64,000 nt of DNA from Burkholderia thailandensis E264 (GCF_000012365.1 NC_007651.1:310001-374000), one strand, 5' to 3'; shown: positions 1 to 9,759, counted from the first letter of the stretch. Translations and numbers: made by a program. The notes: generated from the letters alone by a model not told the origin.

Positions 1-240
1 TTCGATTTCGTCGAGCTTGTCGATGATCGCGCGGCAGCCGTCCAGGTACTCGCGGCCGGCCTCGGTGAGCGACAGGCTGCGCGTTGTGCGGTTCAGCAAG
101 CGCATGTTCAGATGGGCTTCCAGCATGCCGATGCTGCGCGTGACGGCCGCGGCCGACATGCCGAGCTGTCGCGCGGCGAGGTTGAAGCTCGCGAGATCGA
201 CCACGCGCGTGAAGACGCGCATCACTTGTAGCTGATTCAT
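1..240 (-). CDS. LysR-family transcriptional regulator, N-terminal part (cut by window edge)
   Basis: The frame starts at the ATG at 238-240 and runs off the left edge, so only 80 residues are visible. They begin MNQLQVMRVFTRVVDLASF and contain a full LysR winged helix-turn-helix: an Ala-rich recognition region (about residues 18-40) and the typical wing RLLNRTTRSLSLTEAGREY (about 48-66). The family binds DNA as a tetramer and usually controls a neighbouring gene in response to a small ligand. The effector-binding domain lies outside the window, so no target or ligand can be named. An AGGA lies close (3 nt) to the ATG. Confidence 0.9.
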   Translation of the reverse strand, partial: MNQLQVMRVFTRVVDLASFNLAARQLGMSAAAVTRSIGMLEAHLNMRLLNRTTRSLSLTEAGREYLDGCRAIIDKLDEIE

Positions 241-886
241 GTTCCTGCTCGACGGGCGGAGAGTGCGCACATGATCCGCGAGCGCGAGTAAAACGGGCGC
301 GCCGCGTGGATTAAGGATTTTTCATGTTCGCGCAATGTGAGCAGAGGCGGTGGTCGTGGATCAGGTGCGTCGCGGGTGTGACGCGTTGCGTGCGAAATGC
401 GAAATGCGAAATGCGAAATGCGAAATGCGAAGCGCGAAGCGCGAAGCGCAAGACATGCGGCGCGAGATGGATCGCGTAATGCGCGACTCGAAACGTCGGC
501 ACGTCGCGCGACATTCGGTGTGCATCGCATCGGATGTCGTCTGATGCGCGACGCCGCGAACGGCGGATTGCGTTGAGCGCGCCGGGCCGGAATGCCGGCG
601 CTGCTGTCGCGAGGCACGCGTGTCCGCATGCGCTTCGCAAGCGGTTGGTCGAGGGGAGAGAGGCGCGTGCGGTGCGGATCGGGCTAGTCACGACACCGCG
701 CGCTCATCGGTGCGACGGCAAGCGCGGGCGCGCCGGGGCGGCTGGGAGGGGAGTCGAACCGATGTTGAACCGATGTCGGAACGATATGACGAAGACGCGA
801 CGCGGGAGCCGATGCGCAGGCGTCGCGTCGATGCGCTTGGCGCGCGCTTCAGCGGTGCGATGCGGGCGCGTGCGACGGCACGCGTC
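241..886. other. Intergenic region with no supported gene
   Basis: This 646-base stretch lies between the 3' end of the small conserved gene at 887-1261 and the start of the LysR gene. Open frames here are Arg/Ala-rich, lack ribosome sites and resemble no family I know. The only structured element is the heptanucleotide array at 392-447. The LysR promoter should lie near 250-330, but no clear -35/-10 pair stands out. Confidence 0.6.
392..447. repeat. Compound heptanucleotide tandem repeat (5x GCGAAAT + 3x GCGAAGC)
   Basis: Counting bases gives five perfect GCGAAAT units (392-426) followed at once by three perfect GCGAAGC units (427-447). The two blocks differ at the last two positions of the unit. 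Being 7 bp, the unit would shift frame if the repeat were coding, but no supported gene covers it. Such arrays are typical variable-number loci in the B. pseudomallei group. Confidence 0.9.
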
Positions 887-1261
887 CTAGTTCGGCAGGC
901 TGAACATCGGCTGCTCGGCATCGAGATGGCGCGCGAGCGATTCGTGCAGCTTCGCGAGGCTGTGCGTCGGCAGCGCGAAACTCGCCCAGCCGAGCCCGGT
1001 ATGCCGCAGGAACAGGACGGCGCCGTCGTACAGCGGGTGCTTTTCGGTGTACCAGCACGGGTCCATTTCCATCACGTACTGCTGCGAACGCGGCGGGACT
1101 TCCGGAATCGCGGGCTGCATCGACGCGCGCAGCAGGCTCAGATACTGGATCACGGCGTCGACGTCCTCGGGATCGAGCAGCACCGATGCCTGGTCGATCG
1201 AAACCATTACCGTCTTCTTGCCGCGTTCGTCGACCATCTCGATGCTCATCGGGCGTGACAT
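887..1261 (-). CDS. Conserved hypothetical protein, 124 aa
   Basis: I do not recognise a named domain. The protein is soluble and mixed in composition, with no signal peptide or membrane segment. It starts MSRPMSIEMVDERGKKTVMV, and a region around residues 70-95 is rich in aromatic residues (Tyr, Trp, Met, Pro). Start choice: the ATG at 1261 has GAGGAA 7-12 nt upstream; an in-frame ATG five codons earlier has no better site. Codon use is typical of the window, so the gene looks resident. It stands alone between two repeat-bearing gaps. Confidence 0.75.
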   Translation of the reverse strand: MSRPMSIEMVDERGKKTVMVSIDQASVLLDPEDVDAVIQYLSLLRASMQPAIPEVPPRSQQYVMEMDPCWYTEKHPLYDGAVLFLRHTGLGWASFALPTHSLAKLHESLARHLDAEQPMFSLPN

Positions 1262-1415
1262 GACTCGCTTCCTCACCGTTGCTGCGTGCGGGGATTATCG
1301 ACGGGCGGCGCGCGGAGAAATCTGAAACAAGACGGCGGTAGGATGAAATTTCGTTTAAGGAGCGCCCATCGCGGCTTGACCGGCTGCGGGCTTCGGCATG
1401 GCCCGATCGGACGCC

Positions 1416-1480
1416 TGCCGTGCCGTGCCGTGCCGTGCCGTGCCGGGCCGGGCCGGGCCGGGCCGGGCCGGGCCGGGCCG
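1416..1480. repeat. Compound pentanucleotide tandem repeat (6x TGCCG + 7x GGCCG)
   Basis: Six perfect TGCCG units (1416-1445) run directly into seven perfect GGCCG units (1446-1480), a one-base difference in the unit. The second block is pure G+C and could stall polymerases. It lies about 600 bp before argG with no gene across it. Confidence 0.9.
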
Positions 1481-2010
1481 GGCTCGGCGACCGGGCGCTC
1501 CGGCCGCCCGTGTTGCCGATGCACGGCCGCGTTTCGGGGCGCTCGGCAACGGCCGATCCGCGCATCGACCGGAGTGGCCGGAGGATGTTCGAGCGCCGGC
1601 CGGGCGGCGCGCCGTTGCCCGGTGCTCGGGCGACGCGGGATCGTCGGCTGGATTCCAGCCCGGATCTGCCTCGAATTCCCTCGAATTCGCCGGGAATCCG
1701 CCCCGAATCCGCCCCGAACGCCGCGCCAGCGCCGCTTGCCCGGGATGCGCGCCCCGCTCGAACGCTGATTGGTCCGGGGCGATTCCGTCGTGCGCCTCGG
1801 AATCCGCGCACGTCCATTCGAGCCGCCAATGCATCGCCCAGCCTCCGACGATCCCGCGCGAAGCCCGCCCAGCCAAGCTCGCAGCGGCGTTCCGGCCGCC
1901 CCCGCGCGGCCCGCCGAATCGACGCGCGATCTCACCGTCCGCTGCCCGTTCGGCACCCGTGCGCTGCCCCGCCTCCCTCGATCTCCGGCCGCCGGAGCAG
2001 TGCGTGAGAC

Positions 2011-2039
2011 TTGCCTCATAATCAGGCACAGCCGATACT
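2011..2039 (+). promoter_or_regulatory. Candidate sigma-70 promoter of argG
   Basis: TTGCCT (2011-2016) and GATACT (2034-2039) are 17 bp apart, each matching four of six consensus bases, and would start transcription about 45 bases before argG. No arginine box was recognised. Confidence 0.35.
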
Positions 2040-2076
2040 CTTGGATTCCGCGAAATTCCCCCTTCCAACTGATTGA

Positions 2077-3429
<1,353 letters not shown>

Positions 3430-3729
3430 CGCGCCCGCGTCCGGATGTCCTGACGTCCGCTCGGCGCCGCGCGCGGCCGTGCGCGAACCGGTGTTCGCGC
3501 CCGGCTGCGGCAGCGCAGGCCGGACGGCCGATGTGAAGAAAAAACCGCGCCGCAATCGCGCGGGCGGCGCGCGGCGAAGGCGCGCAAAATCGCGGGCCGC
3601 TCGCCGGGCCGCGTCGCGGGGCCGGGGGCGAGCGCGCCGGCTGGCCCGTACATGAGCGCACGCGCATCAACCGCTGAACGGCGCCGCTCTCGCGCGTTCG
3701 TCGAACCGATAACAAGAATGGGGGTTGAT
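3430..3729. other. Intergenic region after argG with a GC hairpin
   Basis: Contains a perfect 8-bp stem, GCGCGAAC/GTTCGCGC with a CGGT loop, at 3481-3500. No T-run follows, so it is only a weak terminator candidate. Nothing else was recognised. Confidence 0.4.
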
Positions 3730-4233
3730 ATGTTCCAGATGCTTCCGTCGATGACATTCGGCCGACGCCTGTCGGTGTGGTGGTCGTGCATGTGGCGCCA
3801 AACGCTCGCGAGCGCGCCGGTGTGGATTCTCGGCGTGGCGATCGTCGGGCTCGCGATATGGCAGCCCCATCCCGTCGCCGGCGAGCCGCCGAGCGGCAAG
3901 GCGATGGCGCTTGCGATCGTGGTCTTCGTCGTCTGCTTCGCGATCTGCCTGCCGATCACCGGATACACGGTGCGCCGGGGGTTCGCCGCGCACGCGCTGA
4001 CTGCGCCGGGCCGCGTGTCGTTCAGGCAGGCGTTGATGATCGGATTGACGACGGCCGGCTGGGCCGCGCTCGCCGCGCTGCCGATCAGTGCGGTGACGCT
4101 GCCGCTGCGCCATGGCGGCCATCTGCTCGCCGGTCAGGCGATTGGCCTCGTGCTGAACGTCGTGGCCGGCATGTACATCGTGCTGCCGCGGCAGGCGCGG
4201 CGGCTGCGGCGGCTCGCGGGCGAATCCGCATGA
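3730..4233 (+). CDS. Small polytopic membrane protein of unknown function
   Basis: 167 residues with about four hydrophobic segments (roughly residues 20-40, 54-78, 97-120 and 132-152) and Arg-rich connecting loops and C-terminus, typical of a small inner-membrane protein. No catalytic or transport motif is recognised. The ATG at 3730 was chosen because a GGGGG tract ends 6 nt upstream; ATGs at 3652 and 3718 in the same frame would add an Arg-rich leader. It reads toward, and probably shares a transcript with, the secreted protein at 4280. Confidence 0.7.
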   Translation: MFQMLPSMTFGRRLSVWWSCMWRQTLASAPVWILGVAIVGLAIWQPHPVAGEPPSGKAMALAIVVFVVCFAICLPITGYTVRRGFAAHALTAPGRVSFRQALMIGLTTAGWAALAALPISAVTLPLRHGGHLLAGQAIGLVLNVVAGMYIVLPRQARRLRRLAGESA

Positions 4234-4279
4234 TGCCGCGCATGCTCGGGTTGCGCGGCGCTTCGACGAAGGGGGGCGA

Positions 4280-5020
4280 ATGAACTGGGGAATCCGCATG
4301 CGGGCGGCGGCCGCGTTTTCTGCAGGCCTTTCGGCGAGCCTCTTGGCGAGCCTTTCTGCGATCGCCGCCGGTCCCGCGATCGACTCGGGCCGATATCTGT
4401 ACGTCGAAGGCGGCAGCGCGCACGGCGTGCTGAGCATCAAGGGCAACGCGTTCGACATCGAGACGATGGGCAGCAACTGCCACACCTGCGCGCTGAGCGG
4501 CACGCTCGAAGGACGCGTCGGCATCGCGCGCGACGGCGACAACGTATGCCGGATCGCGGTGTCCGGCGGGCACGGCGCCGTCAAGCTGGATACGTCCGGC
4601 TCGGACGCGTGCCGGGACTTTTGCGGGATGCGCGCGTCGTTCGACGGCGAGTATCGTCGCCCGGGCGCCGCGTGCACCGATCGCGCGCGGGACGTGCGCA
4701 CCGAGCGGTCGCACAAGCAATACGCGGCGCACGACTACGATGCGGCGCGCGCGACGCTGAAATCGCTGCTCGACGAATGCAGCGGCTTCATGGGCTGGAT
4801 CGAGCTGGATCGCGCGAAGAGCGATCTGGCGCTCACGGAGTACCACCGCGGCGATCGCGCGCAATGCGTGGCCGTGCTGTCCGATACCGTCGCCTATCGC
4901 GCGCAGCAGGATCATAGCGAGGCGTTCGGCCTGCCGCCGTGCGATGCCGACAACTACCAGTCGACGGGCGACGCGATCCTGCACAATCTCGCGCTTTGCC
5001 GGGCGCCGGCGAAGCGCTGA
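4280..5020 (+). CDS. Secreted cysteine-rich protein of unknown function
   Basis: 246 residues. The N-terminus (about 1-30) has a basic start, a long Ala/Leu core and a cleavage-like AIAAG, so Sec export to the periplasm or beyond is likely. The mature part has about ten cysteines, including SNCHTCALSG and a DACRDFCGM stretch, suggesting disulfide bonds. The C-terminal half is mixed helical. I recognise no family; one copy of a tetratricopeptide-like fold is possible (YAAHDYDAARATLKSLL). It starts 46 bases after the preceding membrane gene. Confidence 0.75.
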   Translation: MNWGIRMRAAAAFSAGLSASLLASLSAIAAGPAIDSGRYLYVEGGSAHGVLSIKGNAFDIETMGSNCHTCALSGTLEGRVGIARDGDNVCRIAVSGGHGAVKLDTSGSDACRDFCGMRASFDGEYRRPGAACTDRARDVRTERSHKQYAAHDYDAARATLKSLLDECSGFMGWIELDRAKSDLALTEYHRGDRAQCVAVLSDTVAYRAQQDHSEAFGLPPCDADNYQSTGDAILHNLALCRAPAKR

Positions 5021-5234
5021 CGCGCGAGGCCGGCGGGCGGGGCGCATCGTCGGTCGCGGCGGACCGCCGCTCGTGTCGATCGCCGCCCGCGCGGCGCTCG
5101 GAAGCGCGCCGACGCGCGGATTGCCCGCCGGGATCGCCGCGAACGCATCGGCCGCGTCGCGAGTTCGCGGGGCTGCGGCGTTCGACTCCCGGTTCGAAGC
5201 CACGTCCGACGCGCCGCGTCGCCGCCCCGCCCGC

Positions 5235-5264
5235 GCATCCGCATCCGCATCCGCATCCGCATCC
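5235..5264. repeat. Hexanucleotide tandem repeat, 5x GCATCC
   Basis: Five perfect GCATCC units end 12 bases before the -35 of the copZ promoter, close enough that changes in copy number would move upstream DNA relative to it. Confidence 0.9.
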
Positions 5265-5276
5265 GGTCGACCGCGC

Positions 5277-5307
5277 TTGACCTTCCCACTGTGGGAAGAT
5301 TCATCCT
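5277..5307 (+). promoter_or_regulatory. MerR/CueR-type metal-responsive promoter of the copper chaperone gene
   Basis: TTGACC (5277-5282) and CATCCT (5302-5307) are separated by 19 bp, the long spacer typical of MerR-family promoters. In the spacer is a perfect palindrome, CTTCCCAC-t-GTGGGAAG (5282-5298), closely resembling known CueR operators (ACCTTCCC...GGGAAGG). The predicted start is about 25 bases before the copZ-like gene. The regulator gene itself is not in the window. Confidence 0.75.
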
Positions 5308-5339
5308 GCGATCGACTCATATCCCTTTGGAGAAGCAAC

Positions 5340-5540
5340 ATGAAGCTCGAAGTGAAGGACATGTCGTGCGGCGGCTGCGCGAACGCGATCACGCAGGCGA
5401 TCAAGGCCGTCGATTCGTCGGCGACCGTTTCCGTCGACATCGCATCGAAGGTGGTCGACGTCGGCTCGACGCTCGGTGTCGAGCGTATGGTCGCGATCAT
5501 CGAAGCCGCGGGATTCCACCCGTCCGTCGTCGCCGCGTGA
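5340..5540 (+). CDS. copZ: CopZ-like heavy-metal-binding chaperone (HMA domain)
   Basis: A 66-residue protein that is a single heavy-metal-associated domain: KLEVKDMSCGGCANAITQAI with the Cu(I)-binding MxCxxC motif at residues 8-13, then a second beta-alpha-beta half. Such proteins buffer cytosolic Cu(I) and pass it to CopA-type ATPases. The ATG at 5340 has GGAG 9 nt upstream. Longer in-frame readings toward 4944 are low-complexity and would swallow the CueR-type promoter, so they are rejected. It converges on copA, whose product lacks an HMA domain of its own. Confidence 0.92.
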   Translation: MKLEVKDMSCGGCANAITQAIKAVDSSATVSVDIASKVVDVGSTLGVERMVAIIEAAGFHPSVVAA

Positions 5541-5677
5541 GCGACGAGCGCCCGCGCCGCTTGCGGGCGTGACCGTCTGATCGCTCGGCGCTGCGCCGCG
5601 CGCGCAACGGAGCTTTCGGCGACGGCGCGGCCGGCGTCCGGGCGTCGCGCGGGATTCGCCGCCTGTGCGCCGCTCGC

Positions 5678-8101
5678 TCAGGTTTTCGCGGCGCGCAGCC
5701 GCAGTGCGTTGCCGATCACCGAAACCGAGCTTGCCGCCATCGCTGCGCTCGCGAAGATCGGGCTCAGCGTGATGCCGAACCACGGATACAGCACGCCCGC
5801 CGCGACCGGAATGCCGACTGCGTTGTAGACGAATGCGAAGAACAGGTTCTGCCGGATGTTCTTCATCGTCGCGACGCTGAGCGCGCGCGCGCGCGCGATG
5901 CCGCGCAGGTCGCCCTTCACGAGCACGATCCGCGCGCTGTTCATCGCAACGTCGGTGCCGGTGCCCATCGCGATGCCGACGTTCGCCTGCGCGAGCGCCG
6001 GCGCATCGTTGACGCCGTCGCCCGCCATCGCCACCACGTGCCCTTGCTGCTGCAGCGTCTGAACGTGCCTGTACTTGTCCTCGGGCAGCACGCCCGCCTT
6101 CACGCCGTCGAGCGACAGCGTCTTCGCGACCGCGTTCGCGGTGACGGGGTTGTCGCCCGTCAGCATCACGATGCGCGCGCCCGATGCCTTGAGCTGCCGC
6201 ACCGCGTCCGGCGTCGTCTCCTTGATCGGGTCCGCGACGCCGATATAGCCGGCGAGCCTCCCGTCGATCGCGACGTACATCACGGTCTGGCCGGCTTCGC
6301 GCAGGCGATTCGAATCCGTTTCGACGGATGCGCAATCGACCGCGAGATCCGCCATCAGGTGCGCGTTGCCGAGCGCGACCGCGCGCTCGTCGATCATGCC
6401 TTGCACGCCTTTTCCGGGCACCGAATCGAACGACGCGACCGGTTTGCGCTCGGCGCCCGCCTGCATCGCATGCTCGACGATCGCCTGCGCGAGCGGATGC
6501 TCGCTCGCGCCTTCGAGGCTCGCCGCGTCGCCGAGCAGCGCGCGCTCGCGCTGCGGGTCGAGCGCGACGACCGTCTGCACGCGCGGGCGGCCCTCCGTCA
6601 GCGTGCCGGTCTTGTCGACGACGACGGTGTCGACCTTTTCCATCAGCTCCAATGCTTCGGCATCCTTGATGAGCACGCCCTCGCGCGCGCCGCGCCCGAC
6701 GCCGACGATGATCGACACGGGCGTCGCGAGGCCGAGCGCGCACGGGCACGCGATGATGAGCACGCTGATCGCGACGACGAGCGCGTTCGCGAGCGCGGGA
6801 GCCGGACCGAACGCCGCCCATGCCGCAAACGCGATCGCGGCGAGCGCGATGACGGCCAGCACGAACCAGCCCGATACCTGATCGGCGAGCTTCTGGATCG
6901 GCGCGCGCGAGCGCCCGGCTTCGGCGACCATCTGCACGATCCGCGCGAGCAGCGTGTCGGCGCCGATCTTCTCCGCGCGCATCGCGAACGTGCCCGTCTG
7001 GTTGACGGTCGCGCCCGTCACCGGGCTGCCCACGGTCTTCTCGGCGGGCACCGGCTCGCCGGTGATCATCGATTCGTCGACGCTCGAGTGCCCTTCGACG
7101 ACGACGCCGTCCACCGGCACCTTCGAGCCGGGCTTCACGCGCAGCGTGTCGCCGACGACGACCGCCTCGAGCGGCACGGTCTGCTCCGAGCCGTCTGGAT
7201 TCACGCGCACCGCCGTGTGCGGCGCGAGCTGCAGCAGGTCTCGGATCGCGCTCGACGTGCGCGATCGCGCGCGCAGCTCGAGTACCTGGCCGAGCAGCAC
7301 GAGCGTCACGATCACCGCCGACGCTTCGAAATAGAGCGGGATTTCATGGCCGCTGCGAAACGCCCGCGGCAGCGCGTCGGGGAACAGCAGCGCGAACACG
7401 CTGAACAGATAGGCCGCCGCGACGCCGAGCGCGATCAGGCTGAACATGTTCAGTTGCCGCGTGACCAACGACTTCCAGCCGCGCACGAAGACCGGCCAGC
7501 CGCCCCACAGCACGGCGGGCGTCGCGAGCGCGGCCTGCGCGCATTGCGACCACGAAGCCGCCATCCAGTGCGGCGGCGGCCAGCGCGCGAGCAGCGCGTC
7601 GATGCCCGCGCCGATGTCGAACGGCAGCGCCATCCTGCCCATCGTCATCAACACGAGCGGCACCGATAGCGCGAGCCCGACCCAGAATCGCTTGGTCATC
7701 GATTCGAGCTCGGGATTCCTTACTTCGGCGGCGCCCGGCGCGAGCGGCTCGAGCGCCATCCCGCAGATCGGGCAGTCGCCCGGCGCGTTCGCGCGTATCT
7801 GCGGGTGCATCGGGCACGTGTAGATCGTGCCCGGCGGCGCCGCGGATTCGCTCGCCGGCTGCTTCGGCATCCCGACGAACCGTTGCGGCGATGCGCGAAA
7901 CGCCGTCAGACACGCGTCGCTGCAGAAGCGATACGTCCGGCCTTGATGGTCGTGCCGGCGCGGCGCGTCGATCGGCACCTTCATTCCGCAGACCGGATCG
8001 ACGGCCGTTTCGCCGGGCGTCGCCGCGCCGTGCGCGCGATGGGGATCGTGCCGTTCGTCCGCGTCGCGGCCGTGATCGTGATGGACATGTGCGTCGTGCA
8101 T
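5678..8101 (-). CDS. copA: Copper-translocating P1B-type ATPase with YHS and metal-binding N-domains
   Basis: 807 residues. The N-terminus is His/Asp-rich ([12 protein letters not shown]), followed by a YHS domain (about 35-80; DPVCGMKV and FCSDAC) and a heavy-metal-binding domain YTCPMHPQ...CPICGMAL (about 94-117). The ATPase core follows: eight membrane helices, CPC in the transport helix (452-454), the phosphorylated Asp in DKTGT (D496), a SEHP motif and GDGVNDAPA. This points to export of Cu(I) (or Ag(I)) from the cytosol. No classical HMA domain is present; the separate CopZ protein may fill that role. AGGAG lies 9 nt before the start. It probably shares a transcript with the DUF2933 gene 72 bp upstream. 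Confidence 0.93.
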   Translation of the reverse strand: MHDAHVHHDHGRDADERHDPHRAHGAATPGETAVDPVCGMKVPIDAPRRHDHQGRTYRFCSDACLTAFRASPQRFVGMPKQPASESAAPPGTIYTCPMHPQIRANAPGDCPICGMALEPLAPGAAEVRNPELESMTKRFWVGLALSVPLVLMTMGRMALPFDIGAGIDALLARWPPPHWMAASWSQCAQAALATPAVLWGGWPVFVRGWKSLVTRQLNMFSLIALGVAAAYLFSVFALLFPDALPRAFRSGHEIPLYFEASAVIVTLVLLGQVLELRARSRTSSAIRDLLQLAPHTAVRVNPDGSEQTVPLEAVVVGDTLRVKPGSKVPVDGVVVEGHSSVDESMITGEPVPAEKTVGSPVTGATVNQTGTFAMRAEKIGADTLLARIVQMVAEAGRSRAPIQKLADQVSGWFVLAVIALAAIAFAAWAAFGPAPALANALVVAISVLIIACPCALGLATPVSIIVGVGRGAREGVLIKDAEALELMEKVDTVVVDKTGTLTEGRPRVQTVVALDPQRERALLGDAASLEGASEHPLAQAIVEHAMQAGAERKPVASFDSVPGKGVQGMIDERAVALGNAHLMADLAVDCASVETDSNRLREAGQTVMYVAIDGRLAGYIGVADPIKETTPDAVRQLKASGARIVMLTGDNPVTANAVAKTLSLDGVKAGVLPEDKYRHVQTLQQQGHVVAMAGDGVNDAPALAQANVGIAMGTGTDVAMNSARIVLVKGDLRGIARARALSVATMKNIRQNLFFAFVYNAVGIPVAAGVLYPWFGITLSPIFASAAMAASSVSVIGNALRLRAAKT

Positions 8102-8173
8102 GACAAGCGCTCCTGTCGCGTCGATGAATGTCGGTAGCGCCTGCGGCGGCGCGCTTAGCCCAAGCGCGTCGCG

Positions 8174-8515
8174 TCATCGCATAGGCGGCGAACCGTCGTT
8201 CGATGTTGCGCTTTTCCGGCCGGCTTCGCGAGCGCGGGAGACGCAGGCTCGCGAGCCGACCGTGCAGCGGTGCCGCGCATCGTCGTCTCCGGCATCGGGG
8301 GGCGTCGCGTTTCCGGAGGCGTCGCGGTGCCAATGGCCGCGATGCATGAAAACATGCGCGAGCGGGCACGCGAGCAGCAGCAGATACGGCAGGAAGCCAA
8401 GAACGTGGTAGCGATGGCGAGGCAGCCACACGAAGGCTGCGGTCGCGCCGAGCAGGAGCATGCCGATCACGATGCGCGACCGCCGATGCGAATGGGAACG
8501 GCGCGGCGCGCTCAT
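8174..8515 (-). CDS. DUF2933-type small membrane protein
   Basis: 113 residues. A hydrophobic segment (about 14-32) and the pattern HRYHVLGFLPYLLLLACPL followed by HVFMHRGHWH match the DUF2933 family, whose members sit in copper or heavy-metal resistance loci and have a short His-rich tail after the membrane span. The biochemical role is unknown; metal binding by the His residues is an inference. The start at 8515 has GGAG 7 nt upstream and overlaps the stop of the small frame at 8512-8709 (ATGA). The tail after residue 60 is charged and probably unstructured. Confidence 0.75.
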   Translation of the reverse strand: MSAPRRSHSHRRSRIVIGMLLLGATAAFVWLPRHRYHVLGFLPYLLLLACPLAHVFMHRGHWHRDASGNATPPDAGDDDARHRCTVGSRACVSRAREAGRKSATSNDGSPPMR

Positions 8516-8709
8516 CGTCTTGCTCCACCCGGCGCGCCGGTGCCGGCCGGCGACGCGCGCAAGCGAGGACCGCCGCGCCATTGCCGGCAAAGCACGCGCC
8601 ACCGTGCGGCCTCGGCGCGCGCGGACGCCCGCATGCGGCGGGCGAGCCGGCGTCCCGTCGCGAGCGGGGCGGCGAGCATTGCAATCGCGAACCGCTTGAA
8701 TGCTCTCAT
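8512..8709 (-). CDS. Possible small leader gene coupled to the DUF2933 gene
   Basis: 65 residues starting MRAFKRFAIAMLAAPLATGR; the first 18 residues look like a short membrane helix or signal segment, and the rest is Arg/Ala-rich. CAGG lies 8 nt before the ATG. Its stop overlaps the next start as ATGA, which suggests translational coupling, and it begins 34 bases after the predicted start site of the FNR-type promoter. No family is recognised; it could be a chance frame. Confidence 0.35.
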   Translation of the reverse strand: MRAFKRFAIAMLAAPLATGRRLARRMRASARAEAARWRVLCRQWRGGPRLRASPAGTGAPGGARR

Positions 8710-8742
8710 TTCGGGGCCTGAGCATGGCTCGAAGGCGAATGA

Positions 8743-8790
8743 CCGTTTCACTGTAGCGCGGGCCGGACGGCGCGAATTGACCTATCTCAA
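8743..8790 (-). promoter_or_regulatory. Candidate FNR/ANR-activated promoter toward the copper operon
   Basis: The box TTGAC-ctat-CTCAA (8777-8790) has the TTGA-N6-TCAA core of FNR/ANR/DNR sites. On the minus strand TACAGT (8755 to 8750) can serve as the -10, giving a start near 8743 and placing the box centre at about -40.5, the class II activation position. Confidence 0.5.
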
Positions 8791-8907
8791 TCGCGCCCCG
8801 TTACTTGCCCGCGGACGCGCGGCCCAGAGCGGCGTCGGCCGCGAACGTGACGCGGCGGGCGCGAGCCGTGCGCGCGATCCTTGCCGCCGGCCCATGCTGG
8901 TCGACCG

Positions 8908-8955
8908 TTGACGCAAGTCAAGCGGATCGGGAATCGCAAACGTAGCATCGATTCG
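8908..8955 (+). promoter_or_regulatory. Candidate FNR/ANR-activated promoter toward the lemA operon
   Basis: TTGAC-gcaa-GTCAA (8908-8921) is a perfect inverted repeat with the FNR/ANR core. TAGCAT (8943-8948) fits as -10, giving a start near 8955 and the box centre at about -40.5. The leader to lemA would be about 136 nt. Confidence 0.5.
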
Positions 8956-9090
8956 AAGCGTGCGCAGACGATTCGCGACCGGCCGTCCGCGACCGGCCGT
9001 CCCTCAAACTGGCTGTCCGAAGCCAGCCGCCCCGGACGGGCTGCCGGCGATCAGCGCAAGCCTTCCCGGCAAACGGCAAGGAGGTAGCAG

Positions 9091-9759
9091 ATGCGACATC
9101 ACTCTTCGGTTCCTCATGCGATGGCGGCGTGGACATTTCCGATCCGGGCGGCGCTGCTGGCCGTGCTCGCGTTCGCGTTGTCCGGTTGCGGCTACAACGC
9201 GATCCAGGTGCAGGACGAGCAGGTGAAGGCGAGCTGGTCGGAGGTGCTGAATCAGTATCAGCGCCGCGCGGATCTCGTGCCGAATCTCGTCAACACCGTG
9301 AAGGGCTACGCGAATCAGGAGCGCGACGTGCTCACGCGCGTGACCGAGGCACGCGCGCAGGTCGGCTCGATTCGCGCGACGCCGGAGCTGCTGTCCGATC
9401 CGCAGGCATTCGCGAAATTCGAAGCCGCGCAAGCGCAGCTGACGTCGTCGCTGTCGCGGCTGCTCGTCGTGTCCGAGAACTATCCGCAACTGAAGTCCGA
9501 TGCGAACTTCCGCGATCTGCAGGCGCAGCTCGAGGGCACCGAGAATCGCATCACGGTTGCGCGCAATCGCTATATCCGCTCGGTGCAGGCGTACAACACG
9601 ACGATTCGCTCGTTCCCGAGCAACCTGACCGCGATGGCGTTCGGCTACCAGGAAAAACCGAACTTCTCGGTCGCGAACGAAGCCGAGATCTCGAAGCCGC
9701 CGCGCGTCGACTTCGGGGCCAAGCCGGCGCCCGCGCCGGCCGCCGGAGCGTCGAATTGA
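9091..9759 (+). CDS. lemA: LemA-family lipoprotein
   Basis: 222 residues. A signal peptide ends in the lipobox LSGC (Cys at about residue 31), so the protein is probably lipid-anchored. The body is the LemA helical domain: QVKASWSEVLNQYQRRADL, then VPNLVNTVKGYA and the conserved RNRYIRSVQAYNT stretch near residue 170. The molecular role of LemA proteins is unsettled; they recur next to TPM-domain proteins, as here. GGAGG lies 7 nt before the ATG at 9091. First gene of a three-gene unit whose members overlap. Confidence 0.93.
   Translation: MRHHSSVPHAMAAWTFPIRAALLAVLAFALSGCGYNAIQVQDEQVKASWSEVLNQYQRRADLVPNLVNTVKGYANQERDVLTRVTEARAQVGSIRATPELLSDPQAFAKFEAAQAQLTSSLSRLLVVSENYPQLKSDANFRDLQAQLEGTENRITVARNRYIRSVQAYNTTIRSFPSNLTAMAFGYQEKPNFSVANEAEISKPPRVDFGAKPAPAPAAGASN

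Larger units (their letters stand above)
8710..9090. other. Divergent control region between copper operon and lemA operon
   Basis: 381 bases holding two FNR/ANR-type boxes with promoter elements facing outward (8743-8790 minus, 8908-8955 plus). A pair of GACCGGCCGT words occurs at 8978-9000. No gene is supported. Confidence 0.6.

Noticed and set aside
620..1258. Possible gene on the plus strand before argG
   Set aside because: It overlaps the better supported small gene at 887-1261 in antisense and has the composition of a shadow frame.
6038..7669. A 543-codon plus-strand frame inside copA
   Set aside because: Antisense shadow of the ATPase gene: extreme Arg/His/Asp composition, no start signal, no domain.
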